Below are positions 51,762 through 60,254 of a stretch of 64,000 nt of DNA, in pieces; the stretch's first letter is position 1; the number at the start of each line of letters is the position of its first letter. The position numbers and the translations under genes are program-made. The stretch is from Deinococcus sp045062605 (lineage in GTDB: Bacteria; Deinococcota; Deinococci; Deinococcales; Deinococcaceae): assembly GCF_045062605.1 (NCBI RefSeq), contig NZ_JBJGDW010000013.1:1-64000 (forward strand). Direction: 5' to 3'. The notes beneath the pieces are model-generated. The model had not been told where the DNA came from. It did no database searches and saw nothing but the letters and a program-made list of their open reading frames with translations.

Positions 51762-53939
51762 TCACGCGATGAGCGGATGCAACTCGCCTGCGCTGACCAG
51801 CCCCAACCAGTGCAGGGCGCGGCTGGCGCTGACGTACAGCAGACGGCGCTCGTACTCGGTGCTTTCGTCGTAGGTCTGCACATTGGCGCTGCTCACGATG
51901 GCCGCACTGAACTCCAGTCCCTTGGCAAGACTGACTGGCAGCACCACCAGCCCACCCCGGAACCGGTGTTCCTGCGTGGTGATCGGCTGTGCGTCGGTGT
52001 CAAAGTCGCGCAATGCTTCGGCCAGACGGTCCGCATCCACGGCGCGGCGGGTCACGATGGCGATGTTGACGTGTCCGGCGGCCTGCGCGTCCTTGACGGC
52101 TTGGGCGATCAACGGCAGTTCGCCGTTCGGGGCATCGGCGGGTCCGGTGTAGCGCTGGACCTCGGCCCCGTCGCGGTCCACGCCCTGCACCTGCGCGGCG
52201 CGGTTGTAGGTGGCGGCAATCCGTGCGCCCAGTTCGGTGATCTGGCGGGTGCTGCGGTAGGTGCGGCCCAGCGTCAGAACCTCCGCGCCGGGCAGGACGG
52301 CCTGCACCGCCTCCCAGTTGCTTGGCCCCTTGTAGCCGTGCATGCCCTGGTTCAGATCGCCCAGCGCGGTCAGGTGTCCGGCCCGCGTGGCACGGCCCAG
52401 CAGCGCGTAAAGCAGCGGCGAGTAGTCCTGCGCCTCGTCTAGCACCACATGGTCAAAGGGTTCCAGAACGCGCCCCACCTGCCGCCCGATCCCCCCGGTG
52501 AACGCCTGCACCGCCAGCATGAGGGGCAGCTCGGTGGCGTCGGCGTGGGCGCGGCGTGGGGTAGGAATGCCACTTAAAGGATCGGTGGCGAGCAGCGCAA
52601 TCTCGCGCTCGGTCAGCAGGCCACTGGCCGCCAGCGCTTCAGGGCTGCCCAGCAGGCGGCGGGCCTCGGTGACCGGGGTGGTGCTGGCGAAAATGCGGCC
52701 CAGCAGCGCGGTAATGGGCGCGGAGAGCTGGCGCAGCACGCTGGCCTCCTCGTCGTCGGGGACATTCAGGTGCGAGACGGCCAGGTCTTCCACGGCCCGG
52801 CGAAAGCCCGCGCGGTAGCCGCTCAGGGGATCGGCGGCGAACACGTCGCGCAGGATGGCGTGCAAGTCGGTGTCGCTCAGGGCGAAGATTTGCGGATCGC
52901 GCCGATTCAGGGCCACCTCTTCCCGTAGCGACTGGCCGCGCAGGGCGGCATTAAAGCGGTTCCAGAGGTGGGTGCGGATCACGTCCAGCATGCGGGCGTC
53001 CCCCAGCAACTTGGCCCGCCTCCAGGCCAGGGCGCGGCGGGTGTTGTCGTGATCGGTCAGCAGCAGCGTCAGGGTCCGGTCCGTGACCTCCAGCTTTTCC
53101 AGCCCCAGCAGTCCTATCGCCCAGCTCTCGGGCGTGGTCACGTTGACGGCCCCGATGCTCAGTTCGGGCAGGATTCGGGCGGCGTAGGTGGCCAGTACTT
53201 TATTGGGCATCAGCACCATGCACGCCTCGGCCTGCGCCTGGTGCGGCCCACGTTCGGCGTTGGTCATCCAGGCCAGACGGTGAAAGCCGATGGTGGTCTT
53301 GCCCGAACCTGCCGCGCCCTGAATGATCACCGGGGTTCCGGCGGGATAACGCATGGCGGTATTTTGCTCAGGCTGGAGGGTTTCCACCACGTCGCGCATT
53401 CCGGCGGTGCTGCCTTCTTCCAGCCTTCGCAGCAGCACTTCCTCGCGGCCCCCGGTGTCGCCCCCGGCCTCGTCATCGTAGAGATCGGTGACGCGGTGCA
53501 GCGTTTTGGCCGCAATATCCAGTTGCCGCCGCCGCTTGATCACGCCCTGCCCGCCCCGGCGCGGCGTCCAGCCCAGCGCGTCGGAGTAGAACAGGCTGCC
53601 CACCTCGCTGTCCCAGCCCACCACACTGTGCGGCCCCTTCACGTCGCGGAAGCCGTGCTTGCCGATATACAGCGTCTGTTCACGCCCGCCCACGCGCACT
53701 TTCAGGCTGCCAAAGTACGGGTGATGCACATGCGGCGAGAGCATCGCGGCGTGTTCGCCCGCCTCGTCCGCCAGGATGATGCTGGTTTCCAGATCCGCGC
53801 CCATCTGGCGGTCCCGGTCTTCCCAGAAGTCAATCTGGCGCAGCATGGCGTCCACCGTGCCCTTCAGGTGCGCGGTTTCGGGTTGAAAGTCTGGGTGGGT
53901 GTCGTGGATGGGCGGGCGGGCAGAAGCAGGGGCAGACAT
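51762..53939 (-). CDS. HelD-like UvrD/Rep-family helicase
   Basis: A 725-residue superfamily 1 ATPase with the HelD layout rather than that of UvrD: an N-terminal coiled-coil arm (HLKGTVDAMLRQIDFWEDRD), a domain with HHPYFGSLKVRVGGREQTLY and VVGWDSEVGSLFYSDALGW, then Walker A IIQGAAGSGKTTIGFHRLA, Walker B VVLDEAQDYSPLLYALLG and motif III-IV LGRTYRSTRQIT. HelD proteins in Firmicutes and Actinobacteria remove stalled RNA polymerase from DNA. A role at RNA polymerase is inferred. The start has TATTCT 8 nt upstream. Confidence 0.85.
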   Translation of the reverse strand: MSAPASARPPIHDTHPDFQPETAHLKGTVDAMLRQIDFWEDRDRQMGADLETSIILADEAGEHAAMLSPHVHHPYFGSLKVRVGGREQTLYIGKHGFRDVKGPHSVVGWDSEVGSLFYSDALGWTPRRGGQGVIKRRRQLDIAAKTLHRVTDLYDDEAGGDTGGREEVLLRRLEEGSTAGMRDVVETLQPEQNTAMRYPAGTPVIIQGAAGSGKTTIGFHRLAWMTNAERGPHQAQAEACMVLMPNKVLATYAARILPELSIGAVNVTTPESWAIGLLGLEKLEVTDRTLTLLLTDHDNTRRALAWRRAKLLGDARMLDVIRTHLWNRFNAALRGQSLREEVALNRRDPQIFALSDTDLHAILRDVFAADPLSGYRAGFRRAVEDLAVSHLNVPDDEEASVLRQLSAPITALLGRIFASTTPVTEARRLLGSPEALAASGLLTEREIALLATDPLSGIPTPRRAHADATELPLMLAVQAFTGGIGRQVGRVLEPFDHVVLDEAQDYSPLLYALLGRATRAGHLTALGDLNQGMHGYKGPSNWEAVQAVLPGAEVLTLGRTYRSTRQITELGARIAATYNRAAQVQGVDRDGAEVQRYTGPADAPNGELPLIAQAVKDAQAAGHVNIAIVTRRAVDADRLAEALRDFDTDAQPITTQEHRFRGGLVVLPVSLAKGLEFSAAIVSSANVQTYDESTEYERRLLYVSASRALHWLGLVSAGELHPLIA

Positions 53940-53947
53940 CGCCGCCC

Positions 53948-53953
53948 AGAATA
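53948..53953 (-). promoter_or_regulatory. -10 box for leaderless HelD-like gene
   Basis: TATTCT on the minus strand, 8 nt before the ATG at 53939. Confidence 0.5.
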
Positions 53954-54094
53954 CGGGGTCTGGGCGGCGGGAAAAGGGATGCTTGGGATTGACTTGGGGT
54001 GGGGTGAGGGTCAGAACCTTTGCTTCGCGGTTCTCTGGAGTGGCTGTTTGCGGTTTAACCCCTCTGCTTCGCAGCTCTGCGAGTCCGGCGCTCC

Positions 54095-54215
54095 GCGCCA
54101 CCTCCCCTTAGAAGGGAGGCAAGGGGCGGCCACATTCACTCTGCGTTGTCGTAGACGAGATTTCTTAGCTCCCTCCCTCCTTGCGGGGGAGGGTTGAGGA
54201 GGGGGGTGGCGGGCA
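54095..54215. repeat. Complex inverted-repeat region after the racemase gene
   Basis: In the 290-bp gene-free stretch between the racemase and HelD-like genes lie two related palindromes: CTCCCCTTAGAAGGGAG (about 54101-54117) and CTCCCTCCTTGCGGGGGAG (about 54172-54190), each able to fold alone and partly complementary to each other. They resemble the dispersed palindromic repeats common in GC-rich genomes. I find no second copy in this window. Confidence 0.5.
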
Positions 54216-54230
54216 AAGCCTGCCCTTCTC

Positions 54231-55349
54231 TTACCCCGCCACCGCTTCCACTTCCGCTAACTCCGAAATCTGCTCACCCGACTCATCCAGCACAAACTTG
54301 TCGATGTACGGCGAGTTCATCAGGTGCAGCGCGCCCATGTACTTGAGGCGGAATTTGACGTAGCTGCCCACCTTCAGCCCGGCCTCGTTTTCGCCCACGT
54401 TCAGCACCAGCATGTCACTGCTGCCGCCGATCACTTCCAGACGCTCGTCCACGGGTTCCAGATACTGCGGCGAGATGTCCAGATAGCCCACGTCCAGAAT
54501 GGCGCGGTGGCTGGTGCTGCCGCTGCTCTCGGCCTCGGCGGTCACGCCAAAGGGATTCTTGCCCAGCGTGCCGGAGGGCATCGTGGGCTTCTCGGCCAGT
54601 TCTATGACCTGGGCGTGCAATTCCAGCACGTCGTCATGCATGTCTTTGAAGGTGCCTTCCGCCACCAGATCCTGCCCGAAGAACAGCGCCTCGCCAATGC
54701 GGAAGTGGTTGATGGCCTGGGGCAAACCGCCCGCGATCAGCAGCGGGATGGTCACGGTGGTTCCGGCGCTGACCCACTGGATTTCCACGTTGTTCTTCAG
54801 CTCGATGATCTTCTTGTACAGACCCAACTGGATCAGCTTGTCCTCGCTGGGCATCACACCGTTCAGGCAATTCAGGTTGGTGCCGATGCCGATGATTTTG
54901 ATGTTCGGAAGCTGAAAGACCTGGGCGTAAAACGCCTCAATGTCCTCGCGCAGCACACCCTCGCGCAGGTCACCCATCTCGATCATGATGATGATCAGGT
55001 GCTGCCTGTCCTGGCGCACGGCCTCGGCAGAGATGGCGCGGATGGTTTCCAGTTCGGTGTTGAAGCTCACGTCCGCCCAGGTCACGAGGTCCTCAATTAA
55101 AGCGGAGGCGGGCGGCTTGATGTACACCGTCTGCGCCTCTGGACTCAGTTCCTTGATGGCCCGCAGGTTGCTGATGCGCGAATCCAGCAGTTCCAGACGG
55201 CCCAGACGAATGACCTCGTTCAGAAAGAGTTTGTTGCCGCACAGCAGCTTGGTGGTGATGCCCCAGTCGATGCCACGTTCCGAGAACAGGTGTTCCAGGT
55301 GGTCAAAATTGGCCTGCAACTTGGGACGGCTCAGCGTCAGATATGCCAT
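54231..55349 (-). CDS. PLP-dependent alanine/ornithine racemase-family protein
   Basis: A 372-residue TIM-barrel PLP enzyme of the Orr/YhfX branch of the alanine racemase family. The PLP lysine is expected in DWGITTKLLCGNKLF near residue 33. Other family segments are LELLDSRISNLRAIKEL, LIIIMIEMGDLREGVL, IGIGTNLNCLNGVMPSED and VSAGTTVTIPLLIAGGLPQA. It may racemise ornithine or a related amino acid; Deinococcus has ornithine in its peptidoglycan, so a cell-wall link is possible but unproven. GGAGGCG ribosome binding site. It follows a GNAT gene by 12 nt. Confidence 0.85.
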   Translation of the reverse strand: MAYLTLSRPKLQANFDHLEHLFSERGIDWGITTKLLCGNKLFLNEVIRLGRLELLDSRISNLRAIKELSPEAQTVYIKPPASALIEDLVTWADVSFNTELETIRAISAEAVRQDRQHLIIIMIEMGDLREGVLREDIEAFYAQVFQLPNIKIIGIGTNLNCLNGVMPSEDKLIQLGLYKKIIELKNNVEIQWVSAGTTVTIPLLIAGGLPQAINHFRIGEALFFGQDLVAEGTFKDMHDDVLELHAQVIELAEKPTMPSGTLGKNPFGVTAEAESSGSTSHRAILDVGYLDISPQYLEPVDERLEVIGGSSDMLVLNVGENEAGLKVGSYVKFRLKYMGALHLMNSPYIDKFVLDESGEQISELAEVEAVAG

Positions 55350-55361
55350 AAGTTCGCCTCC

Positions 55362-55814
55362 CTAGCGTTGCAGACGCATTTCAAGGTACTTGTTGGTGAA
55401 GCCCAGCCGCTCATAGAGCTTCCTGGCCGGGTTGTGAGGCTCGACGTGCAGGGCCACGCTGCCCTCCACATTCGCCAGCACGTTTTCCATCAGTTGTTTG
55501 CCCAGGCCACGCCCGCGCGTCTTGCCGTGGACGGCGATGTAGACCAGGATATTTTCGGGGATGAAGCCGCCCATGCCGGTGCGGTTGGTGATCACCGCGC
55601 CCAGCAGCTCGCCGTCTTCCTCGGCGTAGGTGACGCTGCCGCCGCGTGCCTGTGCGTAGGCGAGGCAAGCCTGGATGTCTTCCAGGGCGTCGCCATACTC
55701 GTCCAGATGGGTGTAAAGGAACGCGGCCACGCGCTGGCTGTCTTCGGCGCTGAGACGCCCGGCAGCATCCGGCCCCAGCAGATAATTTTTGATGTTCAGG
55801 GTTTGAATGGTCAT
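55362..55814 (-). CDS. GNAT-family N-acetyltransferase next to the racemase
   Basis: A 150-residue acetyltransferase with the acetyl-CoA loop GKTRGRGLGKQLMENVLANV and the C-terminal VEPHNPARKLYERLGFTNKY. The N-terminal part has a helix and strand pair (EDIQACLAYAQARGGSV, GELLGAVITNRTGMGG). A GAGGAGGGG ribosome binding site precedes the ATG. It lies directly upstream of the racemase gene and probably shares its transcript, suggesting that the two enzymes act on related amino acids. Confidence 0.88.
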   Translation of the reverse strand: MTIQTLNIKNYLLGPDAAGRLSAEDSQRVAAFLYTHLDEYGDALEDIQACLAYAQARGGSVTYAEEDGELLGAVITNRTGMGGFIPENILVYIAVHGKTRGRGLGKQLMENVLANVEGSVALHVEPHNPARKLYERLGFTNKYLEMRLQR

Positions 55815-55990
55815 TCTTCCCCTCCTCTTTGCCCAAAGGTAAGGGCAGATGTGTCATGGCCGCTTCAAATTGGGTCTGGAGGCGGCAGCTCAGGGAACGG
55901 CAGAACAAAAAGCCGCCCCACAGCAACAGAGCAGTTTAACGCATGGCGGCGCGACGGTTTGGAAGGTGGGGCACGGCGGAAGCCGGAGAG

Positions 55991-56227
55991 CTAATCGCGC
56001 CGATCTGGTTCGAGTCGGACAACCCACTTGCCCACGAGAAAGACTACCCAGAGGCAAATTGCGAGGCCAGAGTCGAAACCGCCACCGAAAAATCGGTTGA
56101 TCAGCCAGGAAAAGGCGAGAACCAGAGCCAGTGCAGGCAACGCACGAATCAGATAGCGGCGGAAACGTGGACTCGTGATCGAACTATCCGCCCGCCCATG
56201 CAGATGCAACGTGACGCTATCCACCAC
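55991..56227 (-). CDS. Small two-segment membrane protein
   Basis: A 78-residue frame that starts at a GTG directly after the DUF3293 stop codon, with GGAAG 7 nt upstream. It has two hydrophobic helices (RALPALALVLAFSWLINRFF and GLAICLWVVFLVGKWVV) and a charged end (RLEPDRRD). The helices and the ribosome binding site make it likely real; no family is recognised. Confidence 0.6.
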   Translation of the reverse strand: MVDSVTLHLHGRADSSITSPRFRRYLIRALPALALVLAFSWLINRFFGGGFDSGLAICLWVVFLVGKWVVRLEPDRRD

Positions 56228-56229
56228 AT

Positions 56230-56655
56230 TCAGACTTCCAAAAGCTGCGCCCAGAAGCGTTCCACACGCATCCTGTCCGACTCCAGCCAGACCAGGGCCA
56301 CCCGCTGCCCAGCGCCGTAAATGACGGCAGCCTGAGCGAAATGCCGCCCCAGTTCTGCTGCCTGCCTCAAGCTCAGACCGGGCAGAATCACGGACGGCTC
56401 GGCCCACTCGCCCTCGCCGTTGACGCCGGGGAAATGTGGGCGCGAGGCGATCAGGGCCAGCAATTCGCGTTCGGCCCGCAGGTTGTCGGCTTTCGGCTGC
56501 TGCTGTCCGTCTGGATTCCAGGCCGTGACGATTGTCCACGTTCCAGCAGCCCACAACAGCGCGGCGGGTCCGGGACCAGCGCGTTCAGGAGCGAGGCGAA
56601 AACGTTCGCCCGGCGTGCCGTAGCTGGCCGACAGGAAGGCGGCGCGCTGTTCCAT
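56230..56655 (-). CDS. DUF3293-family protein
   Basis: A 141-residue protein matching the DUF3293 pattern: an N-terminal SASYG, WTIVTAWNPDGQQQPKADN in the middle, EREL, PSVILPGLSLRQAAELGRHF and FAQAAVIYGAGQRVALVWLE. Such proteins are small, soluble and of unknown function. A GTG three bases upstream is the alternative start; the ATG is preferred with CGGAAG before it. It lies between the PCuAC-like gene and the small membrane protein gene. Confidence 0.8.
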   Translation of the reverse strand: MEQRAAFLSASYGTPGERFRLAPERAGPGPAALLWAAGTWTIVTAWNPDGQQQPKADNLRAERELLALIASRPHFPGVNGEGEWAEPSVILPGLSLRQAAELGRHFAQAAVIYGAGQRVALVWLESDRMRVERFWAQLLEV

Positions 56656-56677
56656 CACTTCCGATTAACGGCCCGCG

Positions 56678-57055
56678 CTACCGATTCACGATGGCCGACG
56701 TGTTCAGGATCACGCCCTGGCGAAAGCGCATGACGATGCTGACCTTCTGGCCCGGCTTGAAACTGCCGCCCAGCACCACGCGGTAGCCCGAGCTGCCGCT
56801 GAGGATCAGGCTGCCGGTGATCGGCACGGACTTGACCACCTCGCAGCGGGGCGAGCATTTCATCAGTCGGGCGCGGCCCAGGCTGCTCCAGACGCCCAGC
56901 ACCTCATCTGATCCTGACACGCCGATGCGCCCCGTCAGGACCGCGCCGCCGTAACTGGGCATCAATTTCAGATCTGCGCTCAGGCCCGGAGGATTCTGGG
57001 CCACCGCGCCGGACGCGAGGAAAAGGGCCGCCAACGCCAGCGCTTTCAGTCTCAT
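56678..57055 (-). CDS. Secreted protein resembling a degenerate PCuAC copper-chaperone domain
   Basis: A 125-residue secreted protein (signal peptide MRLKALALAALFLASGAVAQ). The order of strands looks like PCu(A)C copper chaperones: GAVLTGRIGVSGSDEVLGVW, then RARLMKCSPRCEVVKSVPI, LSGSSGYRVVLGGSFKPGQK and VSIVMRFRQG. The copper ligands are missing: the HxM pair of the GGYHLML-type loop is GYRVVL here. Two cysteines (CSPRC) could bind metal or form a disulfide. The family assignment is tentative. ATGA overlap with the upstream truD. Confidence 0.55.
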   Translation of the reverse strand: MRLKALALAALFLASGAVAQNPPGLSADLKLMPSYGGAVLTGRIGVSGSDEVLGVWSSLGRARLMKCSPRCEVVKSVPITGSLILSGSSGYRVVLGGSFKPGQKVSIVMRFRQGVILNTSAIVNR

Positions 57056-58143
57056 TCCTGACCGCCCGCTGCACCGTCATCAGATTCAGAGCCATCAGTT
57101 TCCGCGTCGTCCGGCCCGGCGCTGTCCACCTCGGTCTTCATCACCTCGCGCAGCACGCTGGTGGCGAAACTGCCCTTGGGCAGGGTGAAGGACAGCGTGT
57201 AGCCGTCCTCCTGCGGGGTGACGCTGGCCTCTTCGGGGAACACGCGGGTCAGGCGGCGATCCCCACGCCGGGAGGCGAACACGCCCGGCGTCAGATCAAA
57301 GAGGGTCAGTGCCTCGGCTTCCAGAGCGCCAGCGTCCAGCGTCAGCGGTTTGGTCTTCTTGCCGAACAGCGTGCCAGTGGCGCTGACCTCGCCGCGTTCG
57401 GCGCGGGGCGACTCGGCAGCGGCGTCCTCGACCAGAAAGACCCCGCCCGTGTCGTGCTTCTTTGCCATATCGCCTGCCAGCAGCGAGGCGAACAGACCGC
57501 GTTCCAGACGCAGGCTGAGAGAAGCGTTGAACACTGCACTCTGCACGCTGGAGATCAGGAAGCGGCGCACGCGCGGGTCCCGCAGGCGCGATTCGCCGCG
57601 CAGCACGCGGAGGCCCTCCTCGGCATTCAGGCCGCCCAGGCCGAAGCGTTGGGGGCCAAAGTAATTGGGCACGCCCCCCGCACTGAGCAGATTCAGGACG
57701 GCTTCGGCCTCGGCTGCGCCGCCTGCCGCGTCCCGCACGCGCACCACGAAACGGTTGCCGCGCAGGTGGCCCATGCCCAGCTTGTTGCCGTGGCGGGTGG
57801 TGTCCAGAATCCGCACGCCGTCCAGCGCAAATTCGCCCAGACGGCGCTCGTACTTGGCCGGAACGCTGAGCCATTGTGTGGTCACCGCATGCCGGTCTTT
57901 CAGGCCCGCCACGCCAACGTCGCGGTCACGCACGCCCACCTGGGCGCTCAGTTCGCGCAGGACATGGGCGGTGGTGTGCCCGGTCTTCTCGACATGCAGA
58001 TACAGGTGATCGCCTTCGCCCGAAAGCGGATACGCACCCACTTCCTCTACCCGGAAATCCTGGGCTTCAGCGCGCAGCGTTCCGCCCGTTCCTGCCGATT
58101 CCGTCAGCGCCCGCAGGGCTGCCCATTCAAACACCAGACTCAC
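57052..58143 (-). CDS. truD: tRNA pseudouridine synthase TruD
   Basis: TruD makes pseudouridine 13 in tRNA. At 363 residues it has the normal size, with the catalytic aspartate in VAGLKDRHAVTTQWLSVP, and the TruD-specific RHGNKLGMGHLRGNRFVVRV, GGVPNYFGPQRFGLGG and RFLISSVQSAVFNASLSLRL. The C-terminal tail (DDAETDGSESDDGAAGGQE) is acidic and unusual. The GTG start has TAGGCT 9 nt upstream. The stop overlaps the following secreted protein gene by 4 nt. Confidence 0.95.
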   Translation of the reverse strand: MSLVFEWAALRALTESAGTGGTLRAEAQDFRVEEVGAYPLSGEGDHLYLHVEKTGHTTAHVLRELSAQVGVRDRDVGVAGLKDRHAVTTQWLSVPAKYERRLGEFALDGVRILDTTRHGNKLGMGHLRGNRFVVRVRDAAGGAAEAEAVLNLLSAGGVPNYFGPQRFGLGGLNAEEGLRVLRGESRLRDPRVRRFLISSVQSAVFNASLSLRLERGLFASLLAGDMAKKHDTGGVFLVEDAAAESPRAERGEVSATGTLFGKKTKPLTLDAGALEAEALTLFDLTPGVFASRRGDRRLTRVFPEEASVTPQEDGYTLSFTLPKGSFATSVLREVMKTEVDSAGPDDAETDGSESDDGAAGGQE

Positions 58144-58212
58144 GATTGCAGCAGCCTATCCCGGCTTCCTGCGGCGGGCGTGAGAGGGCGAGGCGAGGCG
58201 GGCCTCTGGCTC

Positions 58213-58350
58213 ACACGGATTCCGTCTTATTTCGTGCAGAAATCGGGACAGCGCCGATTCCTGCACTCCATGCCCGGAACCCGTTTTTCTCCCACTCACT
58301 CCGTTCGGATTTCCAGGTGTTTTCCAACACCTTTCAATCAGAGTCCGTAT
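58213..58350 (+). repeat. Structured dispersed repeat, copy C
   Basis: Hairpin 1 is GTGCAGAAATCGG (58234-58246)/CCGATTCCTGCAC (58254-58266), 12 of 13 positions paired, loop GACAGCG. Hairpin 2 is AGGTGTT (58315-58321)/AACACCT (58326-58332). Both stems differ in sequence from the other copies and still pair. The right end GAGTCCGTAT runs into the TGA stop of the membrane protein gene at 58352-58350. Confidence 0.9.
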
Positions 58351-59201
58351 CAGTTCAGGACGCGCCCATCGGCCCGGCCCAGCGGAGTCCAGTCGGCGCG
58401 GAACAGGTGGGCCTCCTGCGCCTTATCCGGGCCGTACCACACGCGCACGCCGCTATCACGCTCACCCACGGGCAGCAGCGCCTCCTGCCCGGCCCGCAGT
58501 TCGGACAGCACCTCGCCGTCGGGGCCGCGCACCCGGTACCACGCGTTGATTCCGGCGGGGGACCAGCCTGCCAGCCGCACTGGACGTTTGGAAATGTTCT
58601 TCAGGTGCGCGCCCTGCTCGCTGAGGGTCACGCTCAGGTCCGGCCATTCCGGGGTGACGGTGCGGTGCCAGCGGGTCTGGAAATTCAGCGAGGGGCGGGT
58701 CTTGGCGGCTGCGCCTTTCGCCGGATACAGGACCACGCCCAGCAGTCCCGCCATGCCCGCCAGCAGCGCGCACAGGGCCGCCACAAAGGCCACCGGCTCG
58801 GGACGCTGATTCTGGAGAATGCCGAAGGCCAGCGCCGCGCCGATCAGAACGGACACCAGCGGCCACGCGGGAGAGGGACGGGCGGAAACGCGGCGGTACG
58901 GCAGCGGCCAGTATTCGGCCAGCAGCAACGCCGCCGCACCCAGCCCGAACAGTGCGGGCACGTCCAGCGTGGGCGTCAGCAGCAGTAGTGCCAGCCCCGG
59001 CACGGCCCACCACGCCACGCGCGGCAGATAGCCCAGCCGGGCCTCGCGCGCCGTTCGCAGCAGCCATTGCAGCGCGATCAGACCGATCACCAGGGCGTAC
59101 AGACCGCTCACCTCGGTCAGTGGGGTCAGCTCCAGCAACGAGCTAAAGCTGCCCACACTCAAGTCGCCCAGTCCGGCCCGTAAAACCTCCAGCTCTCGCA
59201 C
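58350..59201 (-). CDS. Membrane protein with a C-terminal extracytoplasmic domain
   Basis: A protein of about 283 residues. N-terminal half: four or five membrane helices (ALVIGLIALQWLL, VAWWAVPGLALLLL, LFGLGAAALLLAEYW, PLVSVLIGAALAFGIL, FVAALCALLAGMAGLLGVVL). C-terminal half: a beta-rich domain (VTLSEQGAHLKNISKRPVRL and AWYRVRGPDGEVLSELRAG), like the lamin-tail or Ig-type domains of envelope proteins. I pick the GTG at 59201 with AGGAGG 6 nt upstream; ATG 59216 is possible. Its TGA stop abuts repeat copy C. Function unknown. Confidence 0.75.
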   Translation of the reverse strand: MRELEVLRAGLGDLSVGSFSSLLELTPLTEVSGLYALVIGLIALQWLLRTAREARLGYLPRVAWWAVPGLALLLLTPTLDVPALFGLGAAALLLAEYWPLPYRRVSARPSPAWPLVSVLIGAALAFGILQNQRPEPVAFVAALCALLAGMAGLLGVVLYPAKGAAAKTRPSLNFQTRWHRTVTPEWPDLSVTLSEQGAHLKNISKRPVRLAGWSPAGINAWYRVRGPDGEVLSELRAGQEALLPVGERDSGVRVWYGPDKAQEAHLFRADWTPLGRADGRVLN

Positions 59202-59366
59202 GTCCACCCTCCTCATGGGCGGCCCAGCAGTGGACAATCCAGCGCCGCTCCAGCCCGGTCCAAAGTAAACCCCGAGGGGCAAGCCGAATGGAAGATAGGG
59301 ACAGAAGGGCTGCGGCGTCCGCCCGGTTCTGTGTAGTCCAGCGGCAGGTTGCCCGTCAGCAAACTG

Positions 59367-60242
59367 CTACAGGTGGGGATCGTCTTTCTTGTGTCGCCCC
59401 AGCCGGGCCGCGAACCCACCCGTTCCCCTGGCCTGCGGCTGGGCCAGCGCAGCGGCGTCCATGACCACTGCTGTGCGCGGCGTCGTCTGCTCCGGCGGCA
59501 CGGACGGGCTTGCGGCGGGGATCTGTGCGGGGGCGGGATGGGATGCACTGGGCTGAGCGGGTGTGGACGACGCGGTTGTGGGCTGTGTGGTTGTGGACTG
59601 GGCGGCCAATGACTGGGCCAGGGGTGACAGCACCGGGGCCACCACGCCCGGCTGACCGTGGCGCTCGATCTCGAAGGCCAGGTGGCCGATCTCGCCTTTC
59701 AGAATGCCTTCCCAGGCGGTCTTGACGGCGTTCAGGCTTCCGGGCATGGCAAAGATCGCCGAACCCCGGCACAGCCCGCCCAACGCCCGCGACAGCATGG
59801 CCGCGCCGCCCACCTCGCGGTAGCTGAGCATGCGGAACAGCTCGCCAAAGCCGGGGATAGGCTTGGTGATCATCGACTCCACCACCGGCACGGTCACGTC
59901 GCGCCCGGTCAGGCCCGTGCCGCCGGTGGTCAGTACCACTGTCGCCTCACGCAGGAACTGGACCAGGGCGGTGCGGATGTCCAGGGCGTCGTCCCGGACC
60001 ACCCGGTAATGCGCCACGGTGTGTCCCGCAGCCTTCAATTCGGCCAGCAGGTACTGACCGCTGGTGTCCGTCTCAGGCATGCGTGTGTCGCTGATGGTCA
60101 GCACCGCCATCTTGACACTCTGCGGCGCGGCGGCGCGGTGTTGCTGAGACGAGAGTTGTTTGGAAAGGGCGGATGAGCTGCCACCCGCTGCGGCATGGCC
60201 AGAGGGGCTGGGCGGTCCAGGGGGGCGGGAAGCGTCCGTCAT
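59367..60242 (-). CDS. moaB: MoaB/MogA-family molybdopterin protein with long low-complexity tail
   Basis: A 291-residue protein. The MoaB/MogA domain (about 42-190) is clear: SVKMAVLTISDTRMPETDTS, VVLTTGGTGLTGRDVTVPVV, and MLSRALGGLCRGSAIFAMPG with SLNAVKTAW. These proteins adenylylate molybdopterin. Both sides are unusual: 40 residues of Ser/Gln-rich sequence first and about 90 residues rich in Pro, Ala, Ser, Thr and Gln afterwards (QSTTTQPTTASSTPAQPSAS), ending in a basic segment (ARLGRHKKDD). The tail is probably unstructured. TATCGT lies 6 nt before the ATG. Confidence 0.9.
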   Translation of the reverse strand: MTDASRPPGPPSPSGHAAAGGSSSALSKQLSSQQHRAAAPQSVKMAVLTISDTRMPETDTSGQYLLAELKAAGHTVAHYRVVRDDALDIRTALVQFLREATVVLTTGGTGLTGRDVTVPVVESMITKPIPGFGELFRMLSYREVGGAAMLSRALGGLCRGSAIFAMPGSLNAVKTAWEGILKGEIGHLAFEIERHGQPGVVAPVLSPLAQSLAAQSTTTQPTTASSTPAQPSASHPAPAQIPAASPSVPPEQTTPRTAVVMDAAALAQPQARGTGGFAARLGRHKKDDPHL

Positions 60243-60248
60243 GGGGTC

Positions 60249-60254
60249 ACGATA
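60249..60254 (-). promoter_or_regulatory. -10 box for leaderless moaB
   Basis: TATCGT on the minus strand, 6 nt before the ATG at 60242. Confidence 0.45.

Noticed and set aside
56000..56020. GGTTCGAGTC resembling a tRNA T arm
   Set aside because: No acceptor, D or anticodon arm can be folded around it; it lies within a small membrane protein gene.
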